This document shows, one piece after another, positions 1 through 6,231 of a stretch of 7,205 nucleotides of DNA. The notes under the pieces were generated by a model. The model was not told the origin of the DNA. It saw only the letters and a list, made by a program, of their open reading frames with translations, and did no database searches. The stretch comes from Gammaproteobacteria bacterium (lineage in GTDB: Bacteria; Pseudomonadota; Gammaproteobacteria; GCA-001735895): positions 1 through 7,205 of the forward strand of contig JAOTUD010000126.1 of assembly GCA_029864065.1 (NCBI GenBank), in the 5' to 3' direction. Both the position numbers and the translations under genes were made by a program. Each line of letters opens with the position of its first letter. Within the stretch, counting starts at the first letter, position 1.

Positions 1-949
1 AGATATCCCCCAGGAGGTTCCACATCGCGACCGGTGTATGCAGCCGGCAGGATCCTGCCGGCAGGCCGCAAACCATGCGCACCTGCTGTTCGAACTGCGA
101 GGTTTCGCAGGCATCCAGCGTGTAGTGACCCGAGTTGTGCGGGCGCGGCGCCATCTCGTTTACCAGCACGCGATCGTCGCTCGAGATAAAAAACTCGACC
201 GCGAGCACGCCGCGGTAATCGAGCCCGTTGGCGATGCGCGTGGCCGCGTCGATCGCCGCGGCGGCATGCTCCTGCGAAATCACCGCGGGCACGATGCTCA
301 TGTCGAGGATACCGTTGGCGTGGTGGTTTTCGGCGATCGGAAAACAGGTCACTTCGCCGGTGAACGACCGACCGAGCACGACCGAAACCTCGCAGGCAAT
401 ATCGATGCGCTGCTCGAGCACGCAGGGCTTCCTGCCGATTCGCTCGAATGCCGGCTTCAGGTCATCGAAGCTTTCGCAAACGACCTGCCCCTTGCCGTCG
501 TAACCGAGCATCGCGGTCTTCAGAATCGCTGGGAAAACGAAATCGCGCGCGGCCTCGAGGTCGTCGTCATTTTCGATGGCGACGAATTCCGCGGTAGCGA
601 GGCCCTGCTCGCGGAAAAACACCTTTTCCTGCTTGCGATGCTGCGCGATGTGCAGCGCGGTCGCCGACGGGTGCACCGGCACCGATTTGGCGAGGTAGGC
701 CAGCGTTACCGCGGGGATATTTTCAAATTCGGTGGTCACCACCGCGCAGCGTTGCGCCAGGTAGTCCAGCGCCCCGGTGTCGTCGTAATCTTTCGCGAGA
801 TGCTCGCTGGCCAACCCGCCGGCGGGGCTGCCGGGGTCGGGGTCGAGCACGATCACGTCGTAACCCATGGTCCTCGCGGCGGTTACGAACATGCGCCCAA
901 GCTGCCCGCCACCGAGCATGCCGAGCGTGTTGCCGGGCAGAATCGCCAT
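1..949 (-). CDS. purK: 5-(carboxyamino)imidazole ribonucleotide synthase, C-terminus cut by window edge
   Basis: This is the ATP-grasp enzyme that carboxylates AIR with bicarbonate and ATP to give N5-CAIR, in cytoplasmic de novo purine synthesis. The frame is open from ATG at 949 to base 2, giving 316 codons without a stop. The family is usually about 355-390 residues, so roughly 40-70 C-terminal residues lie beyond the left edge. Visible signatures are the N-terminal nucleotide-binding loop GGGQLGRM (residues 13-20), TEFENIP (73-79), the ATP-grasp loop MLGYDGKGQ (147-155), and NEMAPRPHNSGH (264-275), which carries the metal/substrate-binding Glu and Asn. The MWNLLGD stretch near the edge is typical of the C-terminal domain. 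The start lies one base after the purE stop. No good Shine-Dalgarno is visible, so translation is probably coupled to purE. The identification is secure. Confidence 0.96.
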   Translation of the reverse strand, partial: MAILPGNTLGMLGGGQLGRMFVTAARTMGYDVIVLDPDPGSPAGGLASEHLAKDYDDTGALDYLAQRCAVVTTEFENIPAVTLAYLAKSVPVHPSATALHIAQHRKQEKVFFREQGLATAEFVAIENDDDLEAARDFVFPAILKTAMLGYDGKGQVVCESFDDLKPAFERIGRKPCVLEQRIDIACEVSVVLGRSFTGEVTCFPIAENHHANGILDMSIVPAVISQEHAAAAIDAATRIANGLDYRGVLAVEFFISSDDRVLVNEMAPRPHNSGHYTLDACETSQFEQQVRMVCGLPAGSCRLHTPVAMWNLLGDI

Positions 950-950
950 C

Positions 951-1445
951 TTATTGCGCGGGCGGCAACGTCATTTCGAGCACCGCGTCGCGCTGCCGCA
1001 CGCGGAACCCGGCCAGTTTCTGCGCCAGCGCCGGATCCGTGGTTGCGAGCATCGAAACGGCGAACAACGCGGCGTTGATCGCGCCGGCCTTGCCGATCGC
1101 GAAGGTCGCCACCGGCACGCCCTTGGGCATTTGCACGATCGAGTAGAGCGAGTCCTGTCCCTGCAGGTGCTCCGTCGGCACCGGCACGCCGAGCACCGGC
1201 AGCGTGCTGTGGGCGGCAAGCATGCCGGGCAGGTGCGCGGCGGCGCCGGCGCCGGCGATGATGCAGGCGAAGCCACTAGCCGCCGCGGTCTTGCCGAATT
1301 CGGCGAGCAGGTCCGGGGTGCGGTGCGCCGACACTACCTTCGCCTGGTATTCGACCCCGAACTGCTCGAGGGTTTCGGTCGCGTGCTGCATCACGGGCCA
1401 GTCGCTGCTGCTGCCCATTACCACCGCCACTACTGGCTTCGACAT
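951..1445 (-). CDS. purE: N5-carboxyaminoimidazole ribonucleotide mutase (class I PurE)
   Basis: PurE converts the PurK product N5-CAIR to CAIR by moving the carboxylate from N5 to C4. It is a cytoplasmic, normally octameric enzyme. The 164-residue product is full length for class I PurE. It shows the nucleotide-binding MGSSSDW (residues 10-16), SAHRTP (39-44; His41 corresponds to the catalytic His45 of E. coli), the glycine-rich [12 protein letters not shown] (64-75), and the [18 protein letters not shown] block towards the C-terminus. A GGAG ribosome-binding site (1455-1452) sits six bases before ATG, which supports the start. It is the first gene of a purE-purK operon reading left, divergent from purC. 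The presence of PurK next to a class I enzyme indicates the two-step bacterial route rather than direct AIR carboxylation. Confidence 0.97.
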   Translation of the reverse strand: MSKPVVAVVMGSSSDWPVMQHATETLEQFGVEYQAKVVSAHRTPDLLAEFGKTAAASGFACIIAGAGAAAHLPGMLAAHSTLPVLGVPVPTEHLQGQDSLYSIVQMPKGVPVATFAIGKAGAINAALFAVSMLATTDPALAQKLAGFRVRQRDAVLEMTLPPAQ

Positions 1446-1478
1446 GAGTTGCTCCGGTTTATCCCAAAAAAGCGGGCG

Positions 1479-1507
1479 ATTATAGCGCGAAACGATTTAA
1501 AAAATTA
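1479..1507 (-). promoter_or_regulatory. predicted sigma70 promoter of purE-purK
   Basis: On the minus strand a perfect TATAAT occupies 1484-1479. The hexamer 17 bases upstream (1507-1502, TAATTT) is a poor -35. Transcription would start near 1472 and give a leader of about 26 nt before purE. This is read from sequence only. The exact -10 is convincing, the -35 is not. Confidence 0.55.
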
Positions 1508-1517
1508 GCCCTGAATC

Positions 1518-1546
1518 ATTATTAGCGGTAACGCCCATGCTATGAT
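1518..1546 (+). promoter_or_regulatory. predicted extended -10 promoter of purC
   Basis: TATGAT at 1541-1546 is preceded by TGC, giving an extended -10 (TGn). The -35 region, about 17 bases upstream (ATTATT), is weak, as is common with extended -10 promoters. Transcription would start near 1553, leaving about 20 nt before the purC ATG. A short GGA (1563-1565) could serve as ribosome-binding site. Confidence 0.5.
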
Positions 1547-1572
1547 TTCGGACCTGAATCCTGGATGCGGCC

Positions 1573-2457
1573 ATGAACGACGACGCTATTTTCGAAACCC
1601 ATATCGACAGCCTGGAACTGATTGCGCGCGGCAAGGTGCGCGATATCTATGCCGTCGACGATGACCACATGCTGATCGTCGCGACCGATCGACTGTCCGC
1701 GTTCGACGTGGTGTTCAACGAACCGATACCGGGCAAGGGCGAGCTGCTGACCGAGGTATCGAACTTCTGGTTTGCGAGGACCGCGGGGCTGATGACCAAT
1801 CACCTGACCGGCCTGGACCTGCGCGACTACGTCGACGCCGAAGACTACCGGCGCCTGAAAACCCGCTCGATCATCGTCCGACGCCTGCAGACACTGCCGG
1901 TGGAAGCCATCGTCCGCGGCTACGTGATCGGCTCGGGCTGGAAGGACTACCAGGCTAGCGGCGAAATCTGCGGCATCAAATTGCCCGCGGGGCTGCAGCA
2001 GGCAGCGCAGCTTCCCGCGCCGATATTCACGCCGTCGACCAAGGCCGAGGTCGGCAATCACGATATCAACGTGACCTTCGACGATGTCGTCGCCAGGATC
2101 GGCGCCGACAAGGCCAGGCAGATCAGGGAGAAAAGCATCCAGCTCTACCGGCTGGCCGCGGATTATGCCCGCGCGCGCGGCATCATTATCGCCGACACCA
2201 AGTTCGAGTTCGGCATCGACGCCAACGACGAGCTGGTGCTGATCGATGAAATCCTGACGCCCGACTCGTCGCGCTACTGGCCCGCCGACGAGTACCGGGT
2301 CGGCATCAGCCCGCCGAGCTTCGACAAACAATTCGTGCGTGATTACCTCGAAACGCTCGACTGGGTCAAGACGCCGCCGCCGCCGCCGATTCCGCCCGAG
2401 ATCATCGAGCAAACCCGACAAAAGTATCAACAGGTGCGCGACATCCTGCTGGCATAG
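1573..2457 (+). CDS. purC: phosphoribosylaminoimidazole-succinocarboxamide synthase (SAICAR synthase, long form)
   Basis: PurC ligates aspartate to CAIR with ATP to form SAICAR, the step directly after PurE. The 294-residue product is the longer, Ade1-like form (E. coli PurC is 237 residues, yeast Ade1 about 306). Family signatures are RGKVRDIY (19-26, ATP-binding segment), TDRLSAFD (38-45), VRGYVIGSGWKDYQ in the middle, FTPSTKAEVGNHD, RGIIIADTKFEFG, and DEILTPDSSRYWP in the last third. Near the C-terminus, repeated CCG codons encode a proline run (TPPPPPIPP) before the final helix. The start at 1573 is favoured because RGKVRDIY then falls at the usual distance from the N-terminus and a GGA lies seven bases upstream. 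The gene is divergent from purEK and appears to be a single-gene unit. Confidence 0.96.
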   Translation: MNDDAIFETHIDSLELIARGKVRDIYAVDDDHMLIVATDRLSAFDVVFNEPIPGKGELLTEVSNFWFARTAGLMTNHLTGLDLRDYVDAEDYRRLKTRSIIVRRLQTLPVEAIVRGYVIGSGWKDYQASGEICGIKLPAGLQQAAQLPAPIFTPSTKAEVGNHDINVTFDDVVARIGADKARQIREKSIQLYRLAADYARARGIIIADTKFEFGIDANDELVLIDEILTPDSSRYWPADEYRVGISPPSFDKQFVRDYLETLDWVKTPPPPPIPPEIIEQTRQKYQQVRDILLA

Positions 2458-2470
2458 CATTCAACAATGC
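2457..2470. repeat. small perfect hairpin at the purC stop
   Basis: GCATT-CAAC-AATGC is a perfect 5-bp stem with a 4-nt loop. It begins on the last base of the purC stop codon and is followed directly by GGGG of the next repeat. There is no T-run, so it does not look like a standard intrinsic terminator. It may be the outer hairpin of the adjacent repeat element, or chance. Confidence 0.4.
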
Positions 2471-2525
2471 GGGGACACTATACTTAATTCCCCGGAATAA
2501 AGTAATGTGTCTCCGGAATTCCGGG
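2471..2525. repeat. intergenic inverted-repeat element, REP/MITE-like
   Basis: Two 15-base arms, 2471-2485 (GGGGACACTATACTT) and 2500-2514, are reverse complements at 12 of 15 positions. Between them ATTCC-CC-GGAAT (2487-2498) forms a smaller hairpin. A perfect 12-bp palindrome CCGGAATTCCGG (2513-2524) closes the element, and the CCGGAAT module occurs twice (2492-2498 and 2513-2519). From memory, repeats of the GGGGACAC...TTAATTCC type recur in many gammaproteobacterial genomes near Y1/REP-associated transposases. No transposase is present in this window. The structure is seen directly; the family assignment is inference. Confidence 0.6.
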
Positions 2526-2548
2526 ATGGCGCTTACAACTGTTAGAAT
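2519..2548 (+). promoter_or_regulatory. predicted extended -10 promoter of the DUF502-ADH operon
   Basis: TAGAAT (2543-2548) is preceded by TGT, giving an extended -10. The best -35 position (TTCCGG, 2519-2524, 18-bp spacer) lies inside the final palindrome of the upstream repeat and matches the consensus poorly. Transcription would start near 2555. A strong GGGGGA ribosome-binding site at 2565-2570 then sits seven bases before the ATG at 2578. Confidence 0.45.
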
Positions 2549-2577
2549 CGGGCTTATCTGAATCGGGGGACGCGGCC

Positions 2578-3192
2578 ATGTTCAAATCTATCAGTACCAC
2601 CTTGATTACCGGCTTTTTTACGCTGGTACCGGTCGTGCTTACGGTATACCTGCTCTACTGGCTCGCGGTATCTTCCGAACAGGTCATGGGCACGGCGCTG
2701 CGCTACGTACTGCCCGAGGTATTTTACTTTCCCGGGATGGGCACCATCGCCGGGCTGGTGCTGATGTTCTGCGTCGGGCTGCTGATGAAAGCGGTGCTGG
2801 TGCGCCAGCTGTTCGCTTTCGGCGAGAACATTATTTACCACCTGCCGATCATCAAGACCGTGTACAGCGCGATTCGCGATCTGTTCGATTTCTTTTCGCC
2901 AAAGGAAGAAAGTTTCGGACGCGTCGTGATCGTCAGGATCGCGAACATGGAAGTCATCGGCTTCGTCACCCAGGAAAACCCGGAACGGCTGCCCGAGTCT
3001 TTTCGCGACCGCGACTCCGTGCTGGTGTACCTGCCGATGAGTTACATGATCGGCGGCTATACCCTGCTGGTGCCAAGCCAGGATATCCGGCCCTGTAACA
3101 TGAGCATGGACGAGGCGATGCGCTTCGCGTTGACGGCCGGCATTACCGGCAAGTACAGCGACAAGGAGAAGCCCGGGGCGAAAAGTGCATGA
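2578..3192 (+). CDS. DUF502 family inner-membrane protein
   Basis: This 204-residue protein belongs to the DUF502 family, which is widespread in bacteria and also found in plants as the COV/LCV proteins. Its biochemical role is not established. A first membrane segment spans about residues 8-30 (FFTLVPVVLTVYLLYWLA core) and a second about 53-76 (GMGTIAGLVLMFCVGLL core). Then come the conserved LPIIKTVYSAIRDLFDFF (89-106) and a soluble C-terminal domain ending in the hallmark GYTLLVPSQDIRPCNMSMDE and the following ALTAGIT. Length and both domains are complete. The start is supported by a GGGGGA ribosome-binding site with a 7-base spacer. The stop overlaps the start of the next gene as ATGA. 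The pairing with an alcohol dehydrogenase suggests co-expression but does not reveal a function. Confidence 0.9.
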   Translation: MFKSISTTLITGFFTLVPVVLTVYLLYWLAVSSEQVMGTALRYVLPEVFYFPGMGTIAGLVLMFCVGLLMKAVLVRQLFAFGENIIYHLPIIKTVYSAIRDLFDFFSPKEESFGRVVIVRIANMEVIGFVTQENPERLPESFRDRDSVLVYLPMSYMIGGYTLLVPSQDIRPCNMSMDEAMRFALTAGITGKYSDKEKPGAKSA

Positions 3193-4178
3193 GAGCAATG
3201 ATTCTGGAAAAACCCGGAACCCCGCTGCGGCTGATCGAGAGACCTGATCCGCAGCCGGGCCCCGGGCAGCTACAGGTGAAGATTGCGGCCTGCGGCGTGT
3301 GCCGCACCGATCTGCACGTGGTCGACGGCGACCTGACCGAACCGAAACTGCCGATCATCCCGGGTCACGAAATCGTTGGCAACGTCAGCGCGCTCGGCGT
3401 GGGAGTCGAAGGATTCGGCATCGGGGACCGCATCGGCATCCCGTGGCTTGGCCATACCTGCGGTCGTTGCAGTTTCTGCCGCTCCGGCGCCGAAAACCTG
3501 TGCGACGAGCCCGGCTTTACCGGTTACCAGATCGACGGCGGCTATGCGGATATGACGGTTGCCGACGCGCGCTACTGCTTTGCGCTGGGTAGCGATCGCT
3601 CCGATGCGGAACTGGCGCCGCTGTTATGCGCCGGCTTGATCGGTTACCGTTCGCTGGTCATGGCCGGAGACGACTCCAGCCGGCTCGGTATTTACGGCTT
3701 CGGCGCGGCGGCGCATATCGTCGCGCAGGTCGCGCGCTACCAGCAGCGCGAACTCTATGCGTTTACCAGCCCCGGCGACGCCACGGCGCAGCGCTTCGCG
3801 CTCGAACTCGGCGCCGCCTGGGCGGGCGGCTCGGACCAGCCCGCCCCGGTCGAACTCGACGCGGCGATTATCTTCGCGCCGGTGGGGCCGCTGGTGCCGG
3901 CGGCGCTGCGCGCGGTGCGCAAGGGCGGCGTCGTGGTTTGCGGCGGCATCCACATGTCGGACATCCCGTCTTTTCCCTACAGCATTTTATGGGGTGAACG
4001 GGTGCTGCGCTCGGTCGCGAACCTGACGCGCCAGGACGCGATCGATTTTCTCGAACTGGCGCCGAAGGTGCCGGTGCAGACCCGCATCGAGGAGTTCCCG
4101 CTGCAACAGGCAAACCAGGCGCTGCAGGCCCTGCGCGACAGCAAGCTGACCGGCGCCGCGGTGCTGAGCCCCTGCTAG
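3189..4178 (+). CDS. zinc-dependent alcohol dehydrogenase (medium-chain, class like TIGR02822)
   Basis: This is a 329-residue medium-chain dehydrogenase/reductase, expected to interconvert alcohols and aldehydes or ketones with NAD(P). The natural substrate cannot be read from sequence. The N-terminal GroES-like domain has catalytic-zinc ligands Cys38 (in CGVCRTD), His60 and Glu61 (PGHE), and probably Cys147. Structural-zinc cysteines are 91, 94, 97 and 105. The Rossmann fold follows, with the glycine motif GFGAAAH (170-176). Its shape, including GHTCGRCSFCRSGAENLC and CAGLIGYRSL, matches the adh_fam_2-like subgroup. The ATG at 3189 overlaps the DUF502 stop by four bases and gives the usual MRAMIL start. 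An ATG at 3198 is the alternative. No good ribosome-binding site lies close by, so translation is probably coupled to the upstream gene. Confidence 0.92.
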   Translation: MRAMILEKPGTPLRLIERPDPQPGPGQLQVKIAACGVCRTDLHVVDGDLTEPKLPIIPGHEIVGNVSALGVGVEGFGIGDRIGIPWLGHTCGRCSFCRSGAENLCDEPGFTGYQIDGGYADMTVADARYCFALGSDRSDAELAPLLCAGLIGYRSLVMAGDDSSRLGIYGFGAAAHIVAQVARYQQRELYAFTSPGDATAQRFALELGAAWAGGSDQPAPVELDAAIIFAPVGPLVPAALRAVRKGGVVVCGGIHMSDIPSFPYSILWGERVLRSVANLTRQDAIDFLELAPKVPVQTRIEEFPLQQANQALQALRDSKLTGAAVLSPC

Positions 4179-4222
4179 CGTGCCCCTGCGCGTAACCGAC
4201 ATCGCAAGGTAATCGGGCATCG

Positions 4223-4433
4223 CGTGCCTGCCTGCTGGCCCTGCTCTGTATTGCCGTTTGCGCCTGCCAGGGCCTCGGGGTCGAGGCCTGGGAACGTGAA
4301 ACCCTGGCTCGACCCGAGATGCAGTTTGCGGTACGCGACATCGACCTCGCGCTGGACGACCATTTTTATTTCAGCAAGGAAGGAACCAGCGGCGGCAGGG
4401 GGTTTCGCCGGTGGCGGCTGCGGGTGCAATTAG
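4223..4433 (+). pseudogene. broken DUF4266-type small lipoprotein gene
   Basis: In the frame starting at 4226, the translation runs through a signal-like stretch ACLLALLCIAVCAC, with a plausible lipobox Cys, then AWERETLARPEM and LALDDHFYFSKEGTSGGRG. This is the pattern of DUF4266 proteins, which are small lipoproteins of about 70-80 residues. The expected tail GFAGGGCGCN and its TAG stop (4431-4433) lie in another frame, reached only if one G is removed from the five-G run at 4398-4402. The N-terminus is also defective. A TAA sits upstream at 4193-4195, and no ATG, GTG or TTG follows it in frame before the signal-like stretch. A GTG at 4224 is one base out of register. The family usually sits next to a DUF3570 gene, which is absent here. 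The two lesions suggest a decaying remnant, though a sequencing error in the G-run cannot be excluded. Confidence 0.75.
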
Positions 4434-4444
4434 GAGTAATGCCA

Positions 4445-4918
4445 TTACCGCAACGACAGCGTTACCTGATCGGTCTGATTGGTCACCATGTGGATGCCGC
4501 CGGACTTCATGCACACCAGCTCGCCCTCGGCGGCGTCGAACTCGTGCTTGATTTCGAGCTCGGCGAAATCGGGCCGGCTGCCGTCATCGATGCGGTTGTA
4601 ACGGACATTGTGCTCGACACCCTCGACCCCCGCGACCACCGCCCAGGTGCCATGATCGTGTGGCGGCGTGCCCCTGCCGGGTAGCCAGCTCAGCACCAGC
4701 ACGGCCAGCGAATGATCGGCTTCTTCGTGCAGCAGGTGCACGCCGAAGCCCTGCGCCTCGTCGGCCTGGCAGTGTTTCGGCTGCAGCCACGACCGGTCGG
4801 CGACGAAGCGCTGCGCCAGCGGCCCGACCCGCGCCAGGATCCGGTCCTCGTCGGCGGTTGCGGCGGTAATTTTCCTCAGATCGTCGACATATTGAGCGAG
4901 CGGGTAGTGGTCAGTCAC
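4445..4918 (-). CDS. cysteine / 3-mercaptopropionate dioxygenase-like cupin, C-terminally truncated
   Basis: This is a thiol dioxygenase of the CDO-I cupin family, which oxidises a small thiol to its sulfinate at a mononuclear Fe(II) held by three histidines. His87 and His89 (in PPHDHGTW) and His143 (GGIHMV) are the probable ligands. The context AVVAGVEGVEHNVRY resembles bacterial 3-mercaptopropionate dioxygenases. I chose GTG at 4918 because GAGAGG (4933-4928) lies nine bases upstream and VTDHYPLAQYVDDLR is a natural start. The longer frame back to 5038 reads through promoter-like sequence. From this GTG the protein has 157 residues; relatives have about 190-205. It stops at LSLR, where relatives continue SLHxYG. 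The Ser of the Ser-His-Tyr motif is kept, the His position is Arg, and the Tyr is lost. It is probably inactive or impaired. Confidence 0.85.
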   Translation of the reverse strand: MTDHYPLAQYVDDLRKITAATADEDRILARVGPLAQRFVADRSWLQPKHCQADEAQGFGVHLLHEEADHSLAVLVLSWLPGRGTPPHDHGTWAVVAGVEGVEHNVRYNRIDDGSRPDFAELEIKHEFDAAEGELVCMKSGGIHMVTNQTDQVTLSLR

Positions 4919-4974
4919 GTTATTTAACCTCTCGGTAATCTGCTGAACTTCTGTCGAGCCCGGTGTGGCGAGGA

Positions 4975-5003
4975 ATTTTAACAGATATCGGGCCGCCGCA
5001 TAA
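4975..5003 (-). promoter_or_regulatory. predicted extended -10 promoter of the thiol dioxygenase gene
   Basis: On the minus strand TAAAAT (4980-4975) is preceded by TGT, giving an extended -10. TTATGC at 5003-4998 with a 17-bp spacer is a weak -35. Transcription would start near 4967, leaving about 50 nt of leader with GAGAGG before the GTG start. A promoter here argues against the longer reading frame to 5038 being the real gene. No clear terminator is visible between this site and the preceding gene's stop at 5049. Confidence 0.45.
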
Positions 5004-5048
5004 CAGCGCCTGAAACGCGTTGGCGCGAGACCACGCAAACCCCGGCCG

Positions 5049-6230
5049 TCAGAAATAGTAGGCCATTTCGAGCAGCAGGTAATCGTCGTTTTGCAATGCC
5101 GCGAGCAGGTCGTCGGCGTCGATATTCGAGAAGGTCTGCAGTTCCAGCGTTCCCTTCCAGCTAGCGCCGAAGCGGCGACTGCCCTCGACCCTGAAGCTGC
5201 GCCCCCGGTTCTCGGTGTCGATCACGAATCCCGCCAGGATTTCGCTCGACTGCGCGTCGTTGAAACCGAAGCGTCCGCCAACAAAAATATCGTGGTCGAA
5301 CGCCCCGCCCTCGCCCTCGGGCCGGCTGTCGGCCGAGTACTCGACCAGCGTTCCGAAGTCGATGTCCGTTTCGACGATACCGTAGAAGGTGTATTCGAAG
5401 CCCGCAACATAGGCGCCGTAGTCGTTCGACCGCGCTTCGCGTCGGATAAACTCGAGGCGCCAGATCCAGTCCCGGTATATCCACTGCGCATCGACGCCGA
5501 GCTGCGCCATCTGTTGGTAAAACGGGATCAGCACCGGGTTGCCGTCGCGGTCGCTGCCCGGCAGCAACAGCGGGTCGCGGCTGGTGCCCCTGAACCACGA
5601 TACCCCGAGATCGAGATCGCCGTAAGTTTGCGAAAATCTGAAGGCATAATCGACATGCCGTTCTTCGTCGGAGGATTCGTAAGCGGCCTGTTCGGTATCG
5701 ACTACCAGCGGCGTGCGCAGGCGCCCCGCCGCGGACTGGAAAGTGCGTTCGCGAAATCCGGGTAGCACCAGGAAATCGAGCACCCCCCAGTCCTGATACC
5801 TTTTCAGATGTATCATCGGTTGACCGAGCTTGTCTTCGCCGTCGATGCCCTCGACCTGGTCGATCTGGTTGATCACGTCGACCAGGTGCTGCGACTCGGC
5901 AACGCCCCAGAACATCGTGTTGATACCGACACGCCATTCGTTGTCGCCGTCGATACGCAGCCACAGCGCTTCGCGGATATCGGCGTGTTCGCGTCCCGCG
6001 TCCCCATCGTCGGCGCGCAGGAACAGCTCGAGGCTCCACAGGTCGTCAGCGTCGTTCCACTCGCCGTTCCATCTCGGTTCAAACGACAGCGTGACATTGC
6101 TGTCGAACTGCTGGTCGAACTGCGCGCTTTCGCCGAACGCCTGGCCCTCGACCGCGACGTTGCCGGAAAACTCGGCCCTCGCGCCCGCGGAAGTCAGCAG
6201 CAGGACCGCGAAGAAAAATGCCCGGCGCAT
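5049..6230 (-). CDS. putative outer-membrane beta-barrel protein of the RND/LolA-like operon
   Basis: This 393-residue exported protein is not recognisable as a named family. The N-terminus MRRAFFFAVLLLTSAGARA is a Sec signal peptide with probable cleavage after Ala19. The mature part alternates hydrophobic and polar residues in many short strands, is rich in Asp, Glu and aromatics, and ends in LLLEMAYYF. A C-terminal Phe of this kind is the usual signal for BAM-dependent barrel insertion. The segment EALWLRI...EWRVGINTMFWG (about residues 87-109) recalls the 'LRVGRQ..WG' strand pairs of DUF1302-like outer-membrane proteins, but only loosely. The start lies one base after the stop of the LolA-like gene, without an evident Shine-Dalgarno, so it is probably translationally coupled. 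Context suggests it is the outer-membrane end of a transport route. Confidence 0.82.
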   Translation of the reverse strand: MRRAFFFAVLLLTSAGARAEFSGNVAVEGQAFGESAQFDQQFDSNVTLSFEPRWNGEWNDADDLWSLELFLRADDGDAGREHADIREALWLRIDGDNEWRVGINTMFWGVAESQHLVDVINQIDQVEGIDGEDKLGQPMIHLKRYQDWGVLDFLVLPGFRERTFQSAAGRLRTPLVVDTEQAAYESSDEERHVDYAFRFSQTYGDLDLGVSWFRGTSRDPLLLPGSDRDGNPVLIPFYQQMAQLGVDAQWIYRDWIWRLEFIRREARSNDYGAYVAGFEYTFYGIVETDIDFGTLVEYSADSRPEGEGGAFDHDIFVGGRFGFNDAQSSEILAGFVIDTENRGRSFRVEGSRRFGASWKGTLELQTFSNIDADDLLAALQNDDYLLLEMAYYF

Positions 6231-6231
6231 G

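Noticed and set aside
38..1078. Long plus-strand open frame of 346 codons
   Set aside because: It is antisense to purK and the end of purE, whose motifs are unmistakable. The plus-strand product is Arg/His-rich with no recognisable domain, as expected from GC-rich antisense frames.
1485..1502. PurR-like operator (GCGAAACGATTTAA) between purE and purC
   Set aside because: The AAACG core resembles a PurR/LacI half-site, but the palindrome is off by one base and the flanks do not match, so it is not reported as an operator.
2371..2400. CCG repeat near the end of purC as a microsatellite or contingency locus
   Set aside because: It encodes a proline run where the family is already proline-rich, and trinucleotide changes would keep the frame.
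1540..2460. Minus-strand open frame of 306 codons
   Set aside because: It lies opposite purC across its full length and shows no family motif. It is a mirror frame caused by codon bias.
4319..4684. Plus-strand frame of 121 codons running out of the lipoprotein remnant
   Set aside because: The first part is DUF4266 sequence. After the G-run frameshift it merely reads the antisense strand of the dioxygenase gene, so it is not a fusion protein.
4919..5038. N-terminal extension of the dioxygenase to an ATG at 5038
   Set aside because: The extra 40 codons are Arg-rich and unlike the family, and they contain a likely extended -10. The GTG at 4918 has a GAGAGG site and a family-like start.
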